Below, one piece after another: positions 9,291-20,345 of a DNA stretch of 64,000 bases. The notes under the pieces were generated by a model. The model made no database searches and was not told the DNA's origin. It saw only the letters and a list, made by a program, of their open reading frames with translations. The position numbers were made by a program, and so were the translations under genes. Within the stretch, counting starts at the first letter, position 1, and every line of letters begins with the position of its first letter. Source of the stretch: Cheiracanthium punctorium (Eukaryota > Arthropoda > Arachnida > Araneae > Cheiracanthiidae); contig JAWZYV010012540.1 of the NCBI GenBank assembly GCA_038373885.1, positions 62,001 to 126,000 of the forward strand, read 5' to 3'.

Positions 9291-11726
9291 TCAAAGCAAA
9301 ACTTTTCGATTTGTCATTGCCAGTCTTTTGACAACTTCGTCGGAGTTGACATATTCTCTATCTTGATAAATGGCGAGAAGTGTCAGTCCTACAAGACGTT
9401 CTTCACTCATTTTATTTCTGAGATAAGTCTTTATTCTTTTCAAGCATGAAAAGCTTCTCTCAGCAGAGCATGTAGTGACTGGGAGGGTATTTAAAATGGT
9501 CAATAAATACTTTATTATCGGATAAAAGCTACCATCACACGATGACAGCACATCCAAGGGATTGGTCAGCTTGGATTCATCTTTGGCCCATTTATCGCAC
9601 CATAACATGTACTCAGCCTCCAGTTCTGTCCGGGAAAATTTTGACTGCAAAAAAATCTCCAGATTCTGAAGTTCCTGAATACTCGAATGTTTGAGTTTGG
9701 AAGGTAGAAGAAGTTCTAACGCAGATAATATTTTAGTATTTTCCTTGTTGAATCGTTTTGTTAGATGTGCTATGAGTGTGTCCAAAGACGGAATGAATAA
9801 AGATATACGGTAGTAATCGAGAGGGCTCTCCGCGTTAGTATAATTACTCCTGTGTGTTTGCAGCTTAGTTAAACGGGGAATTTCAATATTTAATCCAAAG
9901 AGATCTTGCATTAATGTCTGTGCTTTTTCAAATATTTCTTTGAGAAAATATTCGTTTGGCTCTTCTCTTATGAGTTGCAATCTTTTAATGGCACTTTCTG
10001 CGTGATTTAATGCTGAGCTCAAATCTCTTGTAGGGCTTTGTAAGTACACAGACAAAGTAACAGTGAAGCTTAAGAGTTTTTCACTCGTTAAAAGGCTGAT
10101 AAAAAAAGAACTTTGTTTCATAGCAGCTAAGAATGCAAATGCCTTGGAAGATATAGCACGACCAGTATTAGTCAGTTCTTCAAGGCACGCTACAATTGGT
10201 TTTAATAATTCCACAAAGACAATGATAGCATCATGCCTCTCGATAAATCGAGTTTCGCAAAACTGAATAAGTCGGGTACGTCTGCACTCGGGTATAAATT
10301 CCGTAATTAATTTTTTTAGTGTATCACTCGCTATAGTGGTATTGCGCATGAAATTGATTATATCATTAACAACACCCAACGTGTTTCTGACTTGCGGTTC
10401 AGAAAAGGACGAGGACAAAGCTAAATTGAGTCTATGAGAGGCACAATGTACAAATATAGCTTTTGGATATGATGCCTTGATACGTGCCTGTACCCCATTG
10501 AAGCACCCACTCATTGAACTCGCACCGTCATAACCTTGTCCAACTAACTTTTCTAAATCAAAGCCAAGTTTTGAGCATTCGGCTAAAATTAAAGCAGTCA
10601 ATCCTTCAGCTGTTAGATTTGTTGTCGGCACAAACCCCAAAAAATCTTCGTATATCGCATTTTCACAAATATAGCGAATGCACAGTACAACTTGTTCAAT
10701 TCCCGAAAAATCGCATGTTTCATCGCATATAATTGAGAAACAGCTAGCTCGGTTAATTTGAGTGGCTATTTTTTCTTGAATTATGTCACCACAAATGCCA
10801 ATTATTTCATTTTGAATATCTGGACTAATGTAGGTAGCATTTTTTTTGTTGTTGAGGATGTGTCTTTTCAGATCCTCATCGCCGGCGTTTGCTCTAAATC
10901 TTAGTAAAGCTCGTAATTTTCCGTCCTTGGATTTAGGATTCGTTAAGGACAAAGGGCCAAAATCACGATGTCCACGAAGAGGAAGTTCCTGTTCGCCACA
11001 GAAAATGATAGTTTCAATTATAGGTATAAGCCTTTGTCGGTTTTCTTTCTTCAGGTTTTCTCTGTGAGAATCTATCTGGGAAGCTACATCAATTATTTCA
11101 CCTTTGCGTATTTTCAGAAAATTCTCAGCAATTAATGTGCACACACGATGGTATTCAGCTTTACTGTGACTAGTAAATTTTTCGATTGCATCCTTCCATC
11201 TGAAAAAGGGTTTTGCAACCAGACAGCCCATTTTTTCATGAGAACCTTTTCCGACACCATCTTGACAAAAAAACACACAATATCTGCAAAATGCAGCATC
11301 AGTTTTTTTTGAATAAGAAAGCCAATCCCATTTTTGTAACCACGATACTTGAAACCTTAACTTTTTAGATCCAGAGTGGCGAAAAGGAAACTTAAAATCA
11401 TGTAATGTTTCCTCGTATTTTTCAGTGAGAAAACTGAATTTGATTTGGTCAGATATTGTAGAAGACATCTCACCCTGAATATATAATAAGTTTGCTGCAT
11501 CGCTGATGTCGAAGATGCAGGAAATGGTTGATGCGTCATCGTCACCTTGAGAACTGGAGCTTGGACAGAGTTTATTATTTGGTTCTAAAGATATTTCATC
11601 AGGAATGGTAGTCTTAATCAATAAATTAAATTCATCTGGATTTTCGTCCTCCTTTTTTGGTTCTTTCTTGGATGGTGGACGAAAGAATTTATCTAAAGTT
11701 CCTTGTGATGAGAGTGATCTCTTCAT
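9291..11726 (-). CDS. hAT transposase (TTF zinc finger, DUF4371, hAT dimerisation)
   Basis: 811 residues, unbroken. The N-terminus is basic (MKRSLSSQGTLDKFF). The TTF-type zinc finger spans about residues 122-196 (WLSYSKKTDAAFCRYCVFF ... HSKAEYHRVC). The core has LPLRGHRDFG, NAGDEDLKRH, Asp 335 in ICDETCD, Asp 400 in GQGYDGAS and HCASHRLNLA (about 427-436). The C-terminal dimerisation region has the catalytic Glu in CSAERSFSCLKRIKTYL (about 753-769). It would bind the element ends and cut and paste the transposon in the nucleus. The start at 11,726 lies one base after a splice acceptor (TTTTTTGTAG on the minus strand), so a leader exon upstream probably supplies the 5' UTR. It is a paralogue in domain plan of the gene at 412-7,535 but clearly divergent from it. 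All expected catalytic residues are present, so activity is possible but unproven. Confidence 0.93.
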   Translation of the reverse strand: MKRSLSSQGTLDKFFRPPSKKEPKKEDENPDEFNLLIKTTIPDEISLEPNNKLCPSSSSQGDDDASTISCIFDISDAANLLYIQGEMSSTISDQIKFSFLTEKYEETLHDFKFPFRHSGSKKLRFQVSWLQKWDWLSYSKKTDAAFCRYCVFFCQDGVGKGSHEKMGCLVAKPFFRWKDAIEKFTSHSKAEYHRVCTLIAENFLKIRKGEIIDVASQIDSHRENLKKENRQRLIPIIETIIFCGEQELPLRGHRDFGPLSLTNPKSKDGKLRALLRFRANAGDEDLKRHILNNKKNATYISPDIQNEIIGICGDIIQEKIATQINRASCFSIICDETCDFSGIEQVVLCIRYICENAIYEDFLGFVPTTNLTAEGLTALILAECSKLGFDLEKLVGQGYDGASSMSGCFNGVQARIKASYPKAIFVHCASHRLNLALSSSFSEPQVRNTLGVVNDIINFMRNTTIASDTLKKLITEFIPECRRTRLIQFCETRFIERHDAIIVFVELLKPIVACLEELTNTGRAISSKAFAFLAAMKQSSFFISLLTSEKLLSFTVTLSVYLQSPTRDLSSALNHAESAIKRLQLIREEPNEYFLKEIFEKAQTLMQDLFGLNIEIPRLTKLQTHRSNYTNAESPLDYYRISLFIPSLDTLIAHLTKRFNKENTKILSALELLLPSKLKHSSIQELQNLEIFLQSKFSRTELEAEYMLWCDKWAKDESKLTNPLDVLSSCDGSFYPIIKYLLTILNTLPVTTCSAERSFSCLKRIKTYLRNKMSEERLVGLTLLAIYQDREYVNSDEVVKRLAMTNRKVLL

Positions 11727-11727
11727 A

Positions 11728-13054
11728 CTACAAAAAATAAAATTAAATTTAAAAAAACATTAAAAAATAATTAAAAAACATTTGCAGTATGGTCGAAATT
11801 TTAAAAAGAACCCTCCCCATCCCCCCCCCAAAAAAAAAAACACACGATTGTGTGCTAACACTATATACACTTGACATGAATTTAAAATAGAGTAACTCTC
11901 TTTAAAAAAACATTATTACTATTTTAAATAGAAAACAAAATATTAAATCCCATTTCATTTGATCCGAATTGAAAGCTCATAGCCAGAAAAAGGCTTCGCA
12001 GAGTACTGAAATGCGGAAGAGGTAGAATTTCTCACTAAAAGGTTTAATTATCCTCACTCTGTTTTGAAAATCCAAATTTCTGTGGATGAGGGTCAGATCC
12101 CTGGATTTTATTATTATGTCAAAACATCCTTACCCCAAATATAACTTACAAATTTAGGCGAAATCAAATAGTAGGCAAATTTTAGAATTAATTACAGAGA
12201 ACTTATTAATTTTGTTTAGTTGATAAATTGAAAGTTGCACCATTAGTGAGAACAGAACAGTAAGTATCTATGGAAAATGTCTCATTAATGGAATAAATCT
12301 TAAAGAGTTCTGACAAAATTAATTTAAAATATAAATCCTTTTTACCCTAAATAATAAGTCTGACTATATCTTGGGAATTTGATGTTTGAAAAGCTTTAAA
12401 ATTGTTCGATATGATTTCTCAATAATCAATTAAGACTAAACAGGAATTTATTTTAATTATCTCGCTTTCTATCAAAACTAGGAACATAAAATAACTATCA
12501 TTAGATTCATCCTATAAAACTATTTCAGAATGATTGTACGTCTAGGATTGTTTTTATATTTCAGTTTTTATTCTATATTCTAAATTTTATATTTAATATT
12601 TTACACTATCTAATGAGCTATTTACACAGAATTTACAAACTTAGGGAGCTTGCTTATTAATGCCAATAAAGAACGCACGCGATGGCTATAATAAACCTAT
12701 ACGAGGAATACCTTGTGTGGAGGTCTTTCTAAAGGTACCTATTATGTATTTATGCTATATTCGAAGAAAACTACACGATATTCGAAGAAAACCACACTTC
12801 TAAATCATTTTTATCTTAACTATAAAAATGTTTCTCTACTAGTACAAATATAAAATAATAAAGAATGAAGATATAAATGTGGACAATCCTCAATTAAGAT
12901 TTTTTGACATAGATAAAATTTATTAAATTTTAACTCATGGTGTAGCCTCAATTGTCCGTATGATTATTTTAATTATTGGTATTTCATACAAAAAAATAAA
13001 TAAATAAGAACAAATAAGTAAAAAATAATTAAATAAATACATAAAGAAACTTAC
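11728..13054 (-). other. Predicted leader intron of the hAT transposase gene
   Basis: On the minus strand a donor AAG|GTAAGT lies at 13,055/13,054 and an acceptor TTTTTTGTAG at 11,728, just before the transposase ATG. The region between is A/T-rich with frequent stops. The promoter would then lie between 13,056 and the element end at 13,939. Confidence 0.5.
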
Positions 13055-14132
13055 CTTAGTCTTCTTTTGTGTGATGTTGAATTCTCTCGACAGCAAGAAT
13101 GTAAAAATTCTATAAAAAGAAATTCGTCTCAAAGCACACGGAGTTCAACCTCTATGCCGAATTCTACTGTCTCGTAGCAAAAGTTTCATTCCTCGGCAGA
13201 ACACATGCAGTTGTTCTCAAATAATTAGTTTCGCTGATAGCAACATACTCAAGCATACACGACACCAGCGACCAGCGTACGGTGGGTCTTGTAACATATT
13301 TGTTAACAGGCATTCAGATTTTGCTGTGTGGATCCTATCCCATACAGATCAAAGAATATACAGATGCTTAAAACTGAGATTGCATCCCAGCATGCCCTGG
13401 AGATGCCATTAATCTTATAACTCTTTTGTAAGTTCAGGAAATGATCTGTGAGTGGACAATGTCTAGTCTATTCGAAGGCTCCTGGATGTCTGGTTTATAG
13501 TTTGAGCTTTAGTTTAGTCTAGGTGAAAACCGGAATCATTTTTGTTCCAATAAGCTAAGCGGTTCCTTTTCCCGCGGCTTTTGACCTTCTGGTTTCAAAA
13601 CTGTATTCCGCAGGGAGGGAGGGGTGAAAAGATTATTTCATTCTTAAAAGCGGAAAGAAAAAGTTGTCGTCAAATTTATTTGGGTTTCTTTCTATGATGA
13701 CTAGTGCCCACCCAGCTCCTCAAAACATCATAATACAACAAATGACAGTGCAGGTAACTGATTGCCCTGTATATGGTGTGTACTGGTTTTTCCCACTAGA
13801 GACTAGAGAGTAACTTATCACTGAGAAGTTTCACGGTATATATACCATTTAAGAAAATAGGGATAAGCTCCTTTTTCCTCTGTCTGTTTCATTTCGGGGG
13901 GGTCTGGACCCCCCAACCCCCCCCTTGGCTACGCCACTGCTTCTAGTCCCTCGTTCCGATATATTTTAAAATAAGTACGTCTATTTATCCCATGAATCAC
14001 TTTTTAAAATCTGTTTCAAGGATAATGTTCAACAAAGGAGAAATTTTTCACGAGCCCGAGCCCGAACGCAATCGTGAATTACAGAGCCCGAGTCGGGCTC
14101 GGGCTGAGCCCGTCTCATCTCTAATGTGCACT

Positions 14133-14345
14133 AAGCACAGCTGTAAAAAGACAAACTTTAAATTAATTCATTAAAAAAATATCTTTAATATGTTGTATAA
14201 GTATGTATGTATACAAATTATGTATGCATACAAATTAAACCCTGATTTAATGTTACCCACATTTAACATTTTCCTGCCTATAACATTATTTTTATTGGTC
14301 CAAAATGTTTACCTATACTTTAATGTTGAAAAAATCCTGTTAGTA
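14133..14345. repeat. Dispersed repeat R1, copy 1 right part
   Basis: Starts AAGCACAGCTGTAAAAAGAC immediately after the third ATGTGCAC and continues to AAAATGTTTACC...GTTGAAAAAATCCTGTTA. It matches 39,393-39,565, where no MITE interrupts. That copy serves as a paralogous empty site. Confidence 0.65.
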
Positions 14346-14394
14346 GAATAAATTAAAACTTTATGAAAAAACACGCATAAAATGTTACTTATAA

Positions 14395-14560
14395 GATGTT
14401 ATGATCGTTTCGTCCACAAAATTGAAATCTTCGCATTTAGTACATCGGAGTAACGATGAATAAAACACGTTGCAGTTGATAATTTAAAAAATGCGGCTTT
14501 ATTAAGGGATTCCACTTTTCAAATAAATGCCTGCTTTACTTTTTGGCGGTCGCATGGCGG
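14395..14560. repeat. Dispersed repeat R2, copy 1
   Basis: GTTACTTATAAGATGTTATG, then GATCGTTTCG, AGTACATCGGAGTAACGATG, AATAAAACACGTT and TTTATTAAGGGATTC. The part from GTACATCGGAG on is found inverted at about 33,010-33,150, and the GATCGTTTCG part forms the arms of the hairpin at 49,788-49,927. Confidence 0.55.
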
Positions 14561-14705
14561 CACATGTTTGATCTGTTTCCCGAACCTACCTGATACCCGC
14601 AATTCTGCGAGAGAAAGGGGAGATACGAGAGATAAGCGTTCGATCGGAATCCAGGCCCAGATGCCATATTTTTATGTGTATACGCAGACTTGCACGTAAA
14701 CTTAA

Positions 14706-14942
14706 CCCATTAAGCGCCAAAGCTCCCATTACGGGAACATCTATTATATTTTTTTTCTTAAAATATTTTAACGCAATTTACGAAATACACATTTTATATA
14801 AACATTTACACTATATAACACACCAGACTTTCTATAGTGTAAATGTTTATATAAAATGTGTATTTCGCAAATTGCGTTAAAATATTTTAAGAAAAAATAT
14901 ATAATAGATGTTCCCGTAACGGGAACTTTGGCGCTTAATGGG
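14706..14942. mobile_element. piggyBac-type foldback MITE 1
   Basis: 237 bp flanked by TTAA on both sides (14,702-14,705 and 14,943-14,946). The ends are CCCATTAAGCGCCAAAG and CTTTGGCGCTTAATGGG. The arms are near-perfect inverted repeats of over 100 bp, so the whole element folds back. The TTAA duplication with CCC ends is the piggyBac signature. No coding. Confidence 0.88.
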
Positions 14943-14946
14943 TTAA

Positions 14947-15600
14947 AAAGCCGGAGATCTGCATTTTAAAGTCAAAAAGCCTGAGATATATTTTATGCAC
15001 ATCATTGCAACATAAAATACATACATAATCAATGCTTTTCTTTACTGTCATATGCGTCCGTATGCAATAAAGTTAAAATAATGAAACCGTGAACAAGCAA
15101 TTTTATAGATGTAGCTGAGCATCAAAAAATAATTTAACAACACGATGCGAAAGAGCGGGTAATCAAAATCCATTGTCATTGCAAACCGACGTTAATATAA
15201 TTTATTTTTAGCCCAGATGGCGAGAAGAATCTCATGAGAAAAAATAAACAATTAAGAATAATGCATACGGGAAAAAGCAAATATACAGATTTAAAATCCG
15301 AAGTGATAGAAAAATGAGAGCAGAAAGATAATTTAGAATGCAGGATTTTCAATAGATTAACTTTAAGATGGAGAAAGTAATTGAGAATTAATTAATTAAT
15401 ATGTGATCTACATCACAATCATGAGACTTGACACGTCCGTATATGAACTCTTTTGTGTTAACTTATTCCCATGTGAATCCTTATGCATGTACAGCTACGG
15501 GGGGGGGGAGAATGCCCACTTGTACTTTATTGTTTTATAATGAATTGTTTTTTGTTTGTTTGTGTAACATGTATTTTCGGATTTGTGTGCTTGGCCTGTG
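14947..15600. other. A/T-rich non-coding stretch
   Basis: I see no supported gene or recognisable element between the foldback MITE and the SINE. A G-run lies at 15,500-15,508. Confidence 0.5.
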
Positions 15601-15815
15601 TCCCGGTTATAAATCCTCGTCAGATGGACAACACAAGGGGGGTGCCCTCCAAGGGAGACTTTCTAAGGGGTCTTAACCCATATTTACCCTAAGTTTCAGA
15701 GAAAACCCCGGGAAACTCCGAGCCGAAAGGTCGGCGGACGCGACCTGGTTTCGATCCAGGGACCCCTCCGTCCCCCAGTTCAGTGCGCAATGCACTATGT
15801 CACTTGTGGAGCTAT
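15600..15815 (-). repeat. tRNA-derived SINE (minus strand)
   Basis: On the minus strand an A-box-like GTGACATAGTGCATTGC is followed by a B-box-like GGATCGAAACCAGG, then CGGAGTTTCCCGGGG...GGTAAATATGGG. The body matches the SINE at 3,090-3,330 in order and spacing. Confidence 0.6.
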
Positions 15816-15984
15816 AATGAATGATCAAAAATGTTTATCAGAAGCTCCTAAGAGGCAAATTTGATTGACTGCCGAAATTTCACTTTAAAACACACCGGTT
15901 TTTATATTAATAAGGGATATTAAAGCACCATATTCGTGTAGTACTGCGTATTTGTCAGTTACAGCCGTATATTTTATATACATA

Positions 15985-16115
15985 TATATATGTAGTAATT
16001 TTGGTACTTGCGTGGCGGCGGTCCGTTAAGACGAGCGATGGTTTGCCAAGATAAATGATGGACACTTGAAATTATTGATGGTTCGGAATATGATTGGCAA
16101 CAGTTTGCCCACGCA
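15985..16115 (+). repeat. Dispersed repeat R3, copy 1
   Basis: AAGACGAGC...AAGATAAATG, GAAATTATTGATGGTTCGG and CAACAGTTTGCC occur in the same order on the minus strand of about 24,825-24,935. Unclassified. Confidence 0.55.
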
Positions 16116-18597
16116 TTTGACAAGTTTCCTACGTCATGTCTCATCAGCCAATTGGAATCTTGTTCTGTTGCTGTTTCTAGCCGCTTTAAGTCTTAAAAAC
16201 TTGATTCGTTCTAGTTGAATGACTCTAAAGTGTATTCATAATAATGGCGTCTACTTGGCTGCTACTACTAATGGCGTCATTCGAATTTAATTTCGTGAAA
16301 TCGCTAACTTGGATTAGATATTATTCTGTGTTATTTTTCTAAGGTATACAATTCATCCCCTTTCACTTTAATCTCTGTCAAAAAGTCACATTATTGAAAG
16401 TTCATATGTTTGATGAAGAAATGGAGCTACCCTAATGTTTTAATTAACAAATTAAATGCTTGAATTAGAAAAAAAATATAATTCACTGGAAATATGTTTG
16501 CACAATTTTATGGTAAGTTGACTAGTTTTGTCTTTTATCATCAATACAGCTGTATAAATCATGACATATATAATAAGCAAATATTACAGCTTATAATTTC
16601 TGTACGCAGGTGGTAATAATTAAAGGAATTTTAAGAAAATATTAACGCCTGATTTCTTAATAGTGTTATATGAACTAAGGGAAAATCGGGGAATTTTGTG
16701 ACAGAATTTGTAGATACTTCAGCAAGTTGCAGAAGAGAAGGAACAAGTAAAGTTCATAGACTCTTCTGCCAGAACAGTGGAAATACGTGATTTAAAAATA
16801 CAAGGTATACTGCCAGCCTTTAAATTCATTGCTTAATATTTCAAGATCTATCGTAGACTCTTATTTCCAAATTTGCAGGTTTAACCTTGCTATTGTGTTG
16901 TTCACGTCTCTTTTGTTGTACTCTCATAGTTTTTTTTTCAAATCTCCTGTATTTTTTGTGATTTTTTTGGGGGAAAATTTTGTATGCGGGGGCTGGCTTA
17001 GTTGACGACTTTGTTGCCAACGTCTAACCTTGGTGACCTTTTTTTTCTTACCAAATATAACATAAAGATATATAGAAAAAAATAAACCCAAAACTGAAAT
17101 ACGCTTATCCAAACACGTTATGAAAACATTTTTACTTCAAATGCAATAAAAAAAAACATATGAACATAAACAAAACACTAGCTCGAGGATATGCATACCT
17201 TAGGAAAACAAATTTCTTGAAAAGATGCAAAATATTAAAATATATTTCTAATGAAAAATATACAGCAAAATTTCTCATAAAATGTTAAAAAAACTGCCTA
17301 CCTCCTCCCCCCCCCCCCCGAGATTCTTGCAATTTTAATACCTTCAAAACACACAAAATTTACACTAATAAAATCAAAACTCCTCACAAACAACACAAAA
17401 ATCCTTATATATGGATCCATATTAAATCTAAAATTTGTACAGGAATTCTGCAAATCAGTAGCAAACCCATATATTGAATAAAATTATCCATCATTCTTAA
17501 AACCTTTAGAATTTCCATTTTTTTCTTCCCAGAGCATACTAAAACCAATACATAATTATGGAATCATAGAGTTTTAAAAATTCTTAACTATAAACCGGGC
17601 CCATGGGGCTCAAGCCCCCCCCCAATAAATTATGAGTTGGGGCTGAGCCCCCCTTATAATTTACGTTAATTATTTTTTTTAATTGCATTTTATTCAATTT
17701 TTACAATTTAAAAAAAAGTATTTCTCTCAAGTTATAGAAAAAAAAACTTTTCTTTTATTCATAAAAATTTTCTTCTGATTTCGTTTTCGATCAATATTTG
17801 AGGTTCATTCTGACACCACATAATACAAGATGTTATTAATCTGGCTGTGCCAGGAGCCGGTTAATAAAAAAACAGTCTATGCAATATATGGTAATTATGA
17901 AATCAAAAGTTCACATCAGCCTAAAATGCGTTCATTAATCTAAAATTTTCCTTCCCCACTACCTTTGCATCTTTCACTATACTTCCATTTTTGACTTTGT
18001 TTCGCTGCATTTTAAGAAGGATAACTTGGTAGGAAGGCACTATAATGGATAGTTACCTTATAAAATTTTAAAAAACGCCAGAACCAACGGCAAGTGAAAC
18101 GTTTCAAACGAATGCAAGTCTCAGTGATGCTTGCACAGAACAGTAGGCATATTTCTACATTTTTACTGCTGCATTAAGGGGTCTCAGGAGGATTGAGGAG
18201 CAAATATACACGTATTTTAAACCCTAGCAGTTTTACATTTTATGATCAAAATAAAAGTCACAGAATAATGAAACTTTTTTCGTATAATAATACACTATAG
18301 TACATCATAAAATTTTGGATAAAAATCCATTACCTTTCACATATCTTAAAAAAAAAAACAATTTAATTTTTACTTTACATATATCTATTTTTTCAATAGT
18401 GTGTGTCACTATCCGTAGGATAAGCCAATTTAAAATACATATTTAAACAAAATTTTTATTGCAAAATTAAGTAAAATAAATATTTTATAGAATGAATTAA
18501 TATTTAAGAAAAATTTTTAGCTTTAGAATTTTAAATTTTATTTTAAAGTGAAATTGTAAAAAACTTAAATAATAATAAATAAAGTGAAAAAAACTTA

Positions 18598-19272
18598 CCG
18601 TATTTACCCATGTATAGGTCGACCCCATGTATAAGTCGATTCCCCCATTTTCTCGATCAAGAAATTAATTTAAAAAAAAAATACAATTAAAAATTCAAAA
18701 TCATCTGGGGGAAAAAAATAAAGTACTAAATATTCAATAATAAAGCAACTTTAATTTTTTATAAATACATTTATTCAAAATTATCTGAAAAGCAAAACAA
18801 AAAGAAAGTACTAAATATTTAATAATACAGATGACTATATACAAAATTTACGTTTCTGTTTTCTATTAACTAAATCAGCCATATCAGTAGAAACAAGGTG
18901 AAAAAGTATAGTAAGATAAACGAACTAATGAAAAAGTGTACTACGAAGAACGAGCATTTCAACTGCACATATAGGGATGCTACATTCTCGGAATCTCATT
19001 CCAGGAGTCGCCTGGACCTATGACATCACCCAGACTCCAGCGCTGTTAAGGAAAAGAACAATTCATTCCTCTTTTTCTCTCCTGGTACGGAAATCGGTGA
19101 CGTCATTGTGTTATGGAATGCAGGATGAAAACAACTCTGTTTCAAAAGGGCATTTTTGACTTCGGATAAAAAATTAAAAATTACGGCCCCGTGTAAAAGT
19201 CGACCCCCTACTTCAAAGCCTTTTTTTTTTTTTTTGTCTAAAATTTCTCGACTTTTACACGGGTAAATACGG
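18598..19272. mobile_element. TA-flanked MITE (mariner/IS630-like ends)
   Basis: Ends CCGTATTTACCCATGTATA and ACACGGGTAAATACGG are inverted repeats directly bounded by TA (18,596-18,597 and 19,273-19,274). A second terminal motif, AGTCGA next to CCCC, is repeated at both ends. 675 bp, no transposase. The TA duplication suggests the Tc1/mariner superfamily. Confidence 0.75.
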
Positions 19273-19671
19273 TACTTTTTCTCTTATATTTCTGTTAAAA
19301 TTTCATAAGTTTTTCACTTTCACTTTTAATATTAAATCATTATATAGATACTGATGCCAGCTATAACTATACAAAGTTTTGTGTTATTTCAAGATACGAA
19401 TCATAGAAATTTTGTTATCGTACGGATAGTTCAGAAAAAAACCAAAAATGTGTTTTGAGAAAACGCAGTTTAAAGTTACCTTACTGTGTTCAAATATAAA
19501 ACATTCATAAAATGTTTTTATGTTTATCACCGGTTCTAGTTGGAATAATTGCATAAAATTGGGGTCAAAATGCTCAGATATAATTGAGCTCTCAAATAAT
19601 ATTAAAATTGAAAATATCGATTTTTCTTAATCCTTATCCTTCTAAGACCCCTTAAAAAATTTGGAGGTATA

Positions 19672-20010
19672 CAAGCCTGGAAAAATCTATTGCCCGATAT
19701 GCCGGGGCATGTAAAATTCTCAACCAAGTATGTATTTTTTTAGCCATGTGCCCGATCGGGCATGTAAAAAATTGATCAAAAGGGATTCATAAAATAGTTT
19801 TAATATGCTGGGGTTCATATCATACGGATTTGGTTTGTGGTTGCAACATTTCCTTTCAATGCAAACAGTCTGAATAATGTAAATTTTATAGAGCAATAAA
19901 ATGTAGTAATTTTCGGGCTTGTAAATTTTTGTTCGGGCATGTATTATTTTAGGCTACATGTCCGACTGGGCATGTAAATGTTTGGAGATTTTTTCTGCCT
20001 CTGAACAGGC
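19672..20010. repeat. GGGCATGTAAA-rich repeat
   Basis: The motif CCCGAT...GGGCATGTAAA or its variants recurs at about 19,692, 19,747, 19,915, 19,932 and 19,970. The ends CAAGCCTGGAAAAATCT and AGATTTTTTCTGCCTCTG are roughly inverted, suggesting a MITE. No clean duplication was found. Confidence 0.4.
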
Positions 20011-20013
20011 TTT

Positions 20014-20345
20014 AATCAGGTTTGCCACTCAATTTCTGAAAAAAAAAATTCCCTGACTTTTCCAGGTTTTCCAGACCATCATGCGATAAAAATCCAGACT
20101 ATTTTTTAGGTTTATGATGCCAACTTTGCATACGTTCTTTAATATTTTTAGCTTCCTAAAGTAAGGTTAAACGTTGTTTGTTTACAAACACTGGTTTTCC
20201 AGTCCAGTCCAAATTACATGATTTTCCAGGTTTTGGGCCAAAATTTGCAATTTTCCCTTTCTCCCTGAACGTTTTTGCCAAAATGAAATTCCCACACTTT
20301 TCCAGGCTTACCCTGTTCTCCCTGACCAGTAGCGACCCACTTTAA
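20014..20345. repeat. TTTTCCAGG-rich repeat
   Basis: CTTTTCCAGG / TTTTCCAG occurs repeatedly, with TTCCCTGAC near the left and CTCCCTGACCAGTAGCGACCC at the right. Probably a non-autonomous element; ends unresolved. Confidence 0.35.

Larger units (their letters stand above)
9001..13939 (-). mobile_element. Complete hAT transposon
   Basis: 4,939 bp with left end CAGTGGCGTAGCCAGG and right end CCTTGGCTACGCCACTG, flanked by the identical octamer CTTCTAGT (8,993-9,000 and 13,940-13,947). G-runs lie just inside both ends. It carries one intact transposase gene on the minus strand with a predicted 5' leader intron. The exact duplication, good termini and open frame suggest a young insertion. The MITEs at 39,848 and 54,776 have closely related termini. 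Confidence 0.93.
8827..14123. mobile_element. GGGCTC-rich hAT-type MITE, unit B, split by a hAT transposon
   Basis: An inverted copy of unit A: TAGAGATGAGTTCGGGCTC at 8,827 and CCCGTCTCATCTCTA ending at 14,123, followed by a third ATGTGCAC (14,124-14,131). Without the insertion at 9,001-13,939 (plus its duplication) it is about 350 bp, close to unit A. Both units therefore used the same target octamer. Confidence 0.85.

Noticed and set aside
10063..11067. Plus-strand frames inside the 811-residue transposase gene
   Set aside because: Shadows of the minus-strand coding region.
15428..15692. Two overlapping plus-strand frames
   Set aside because: They run through a G-run and into the SINE; no protein family features.
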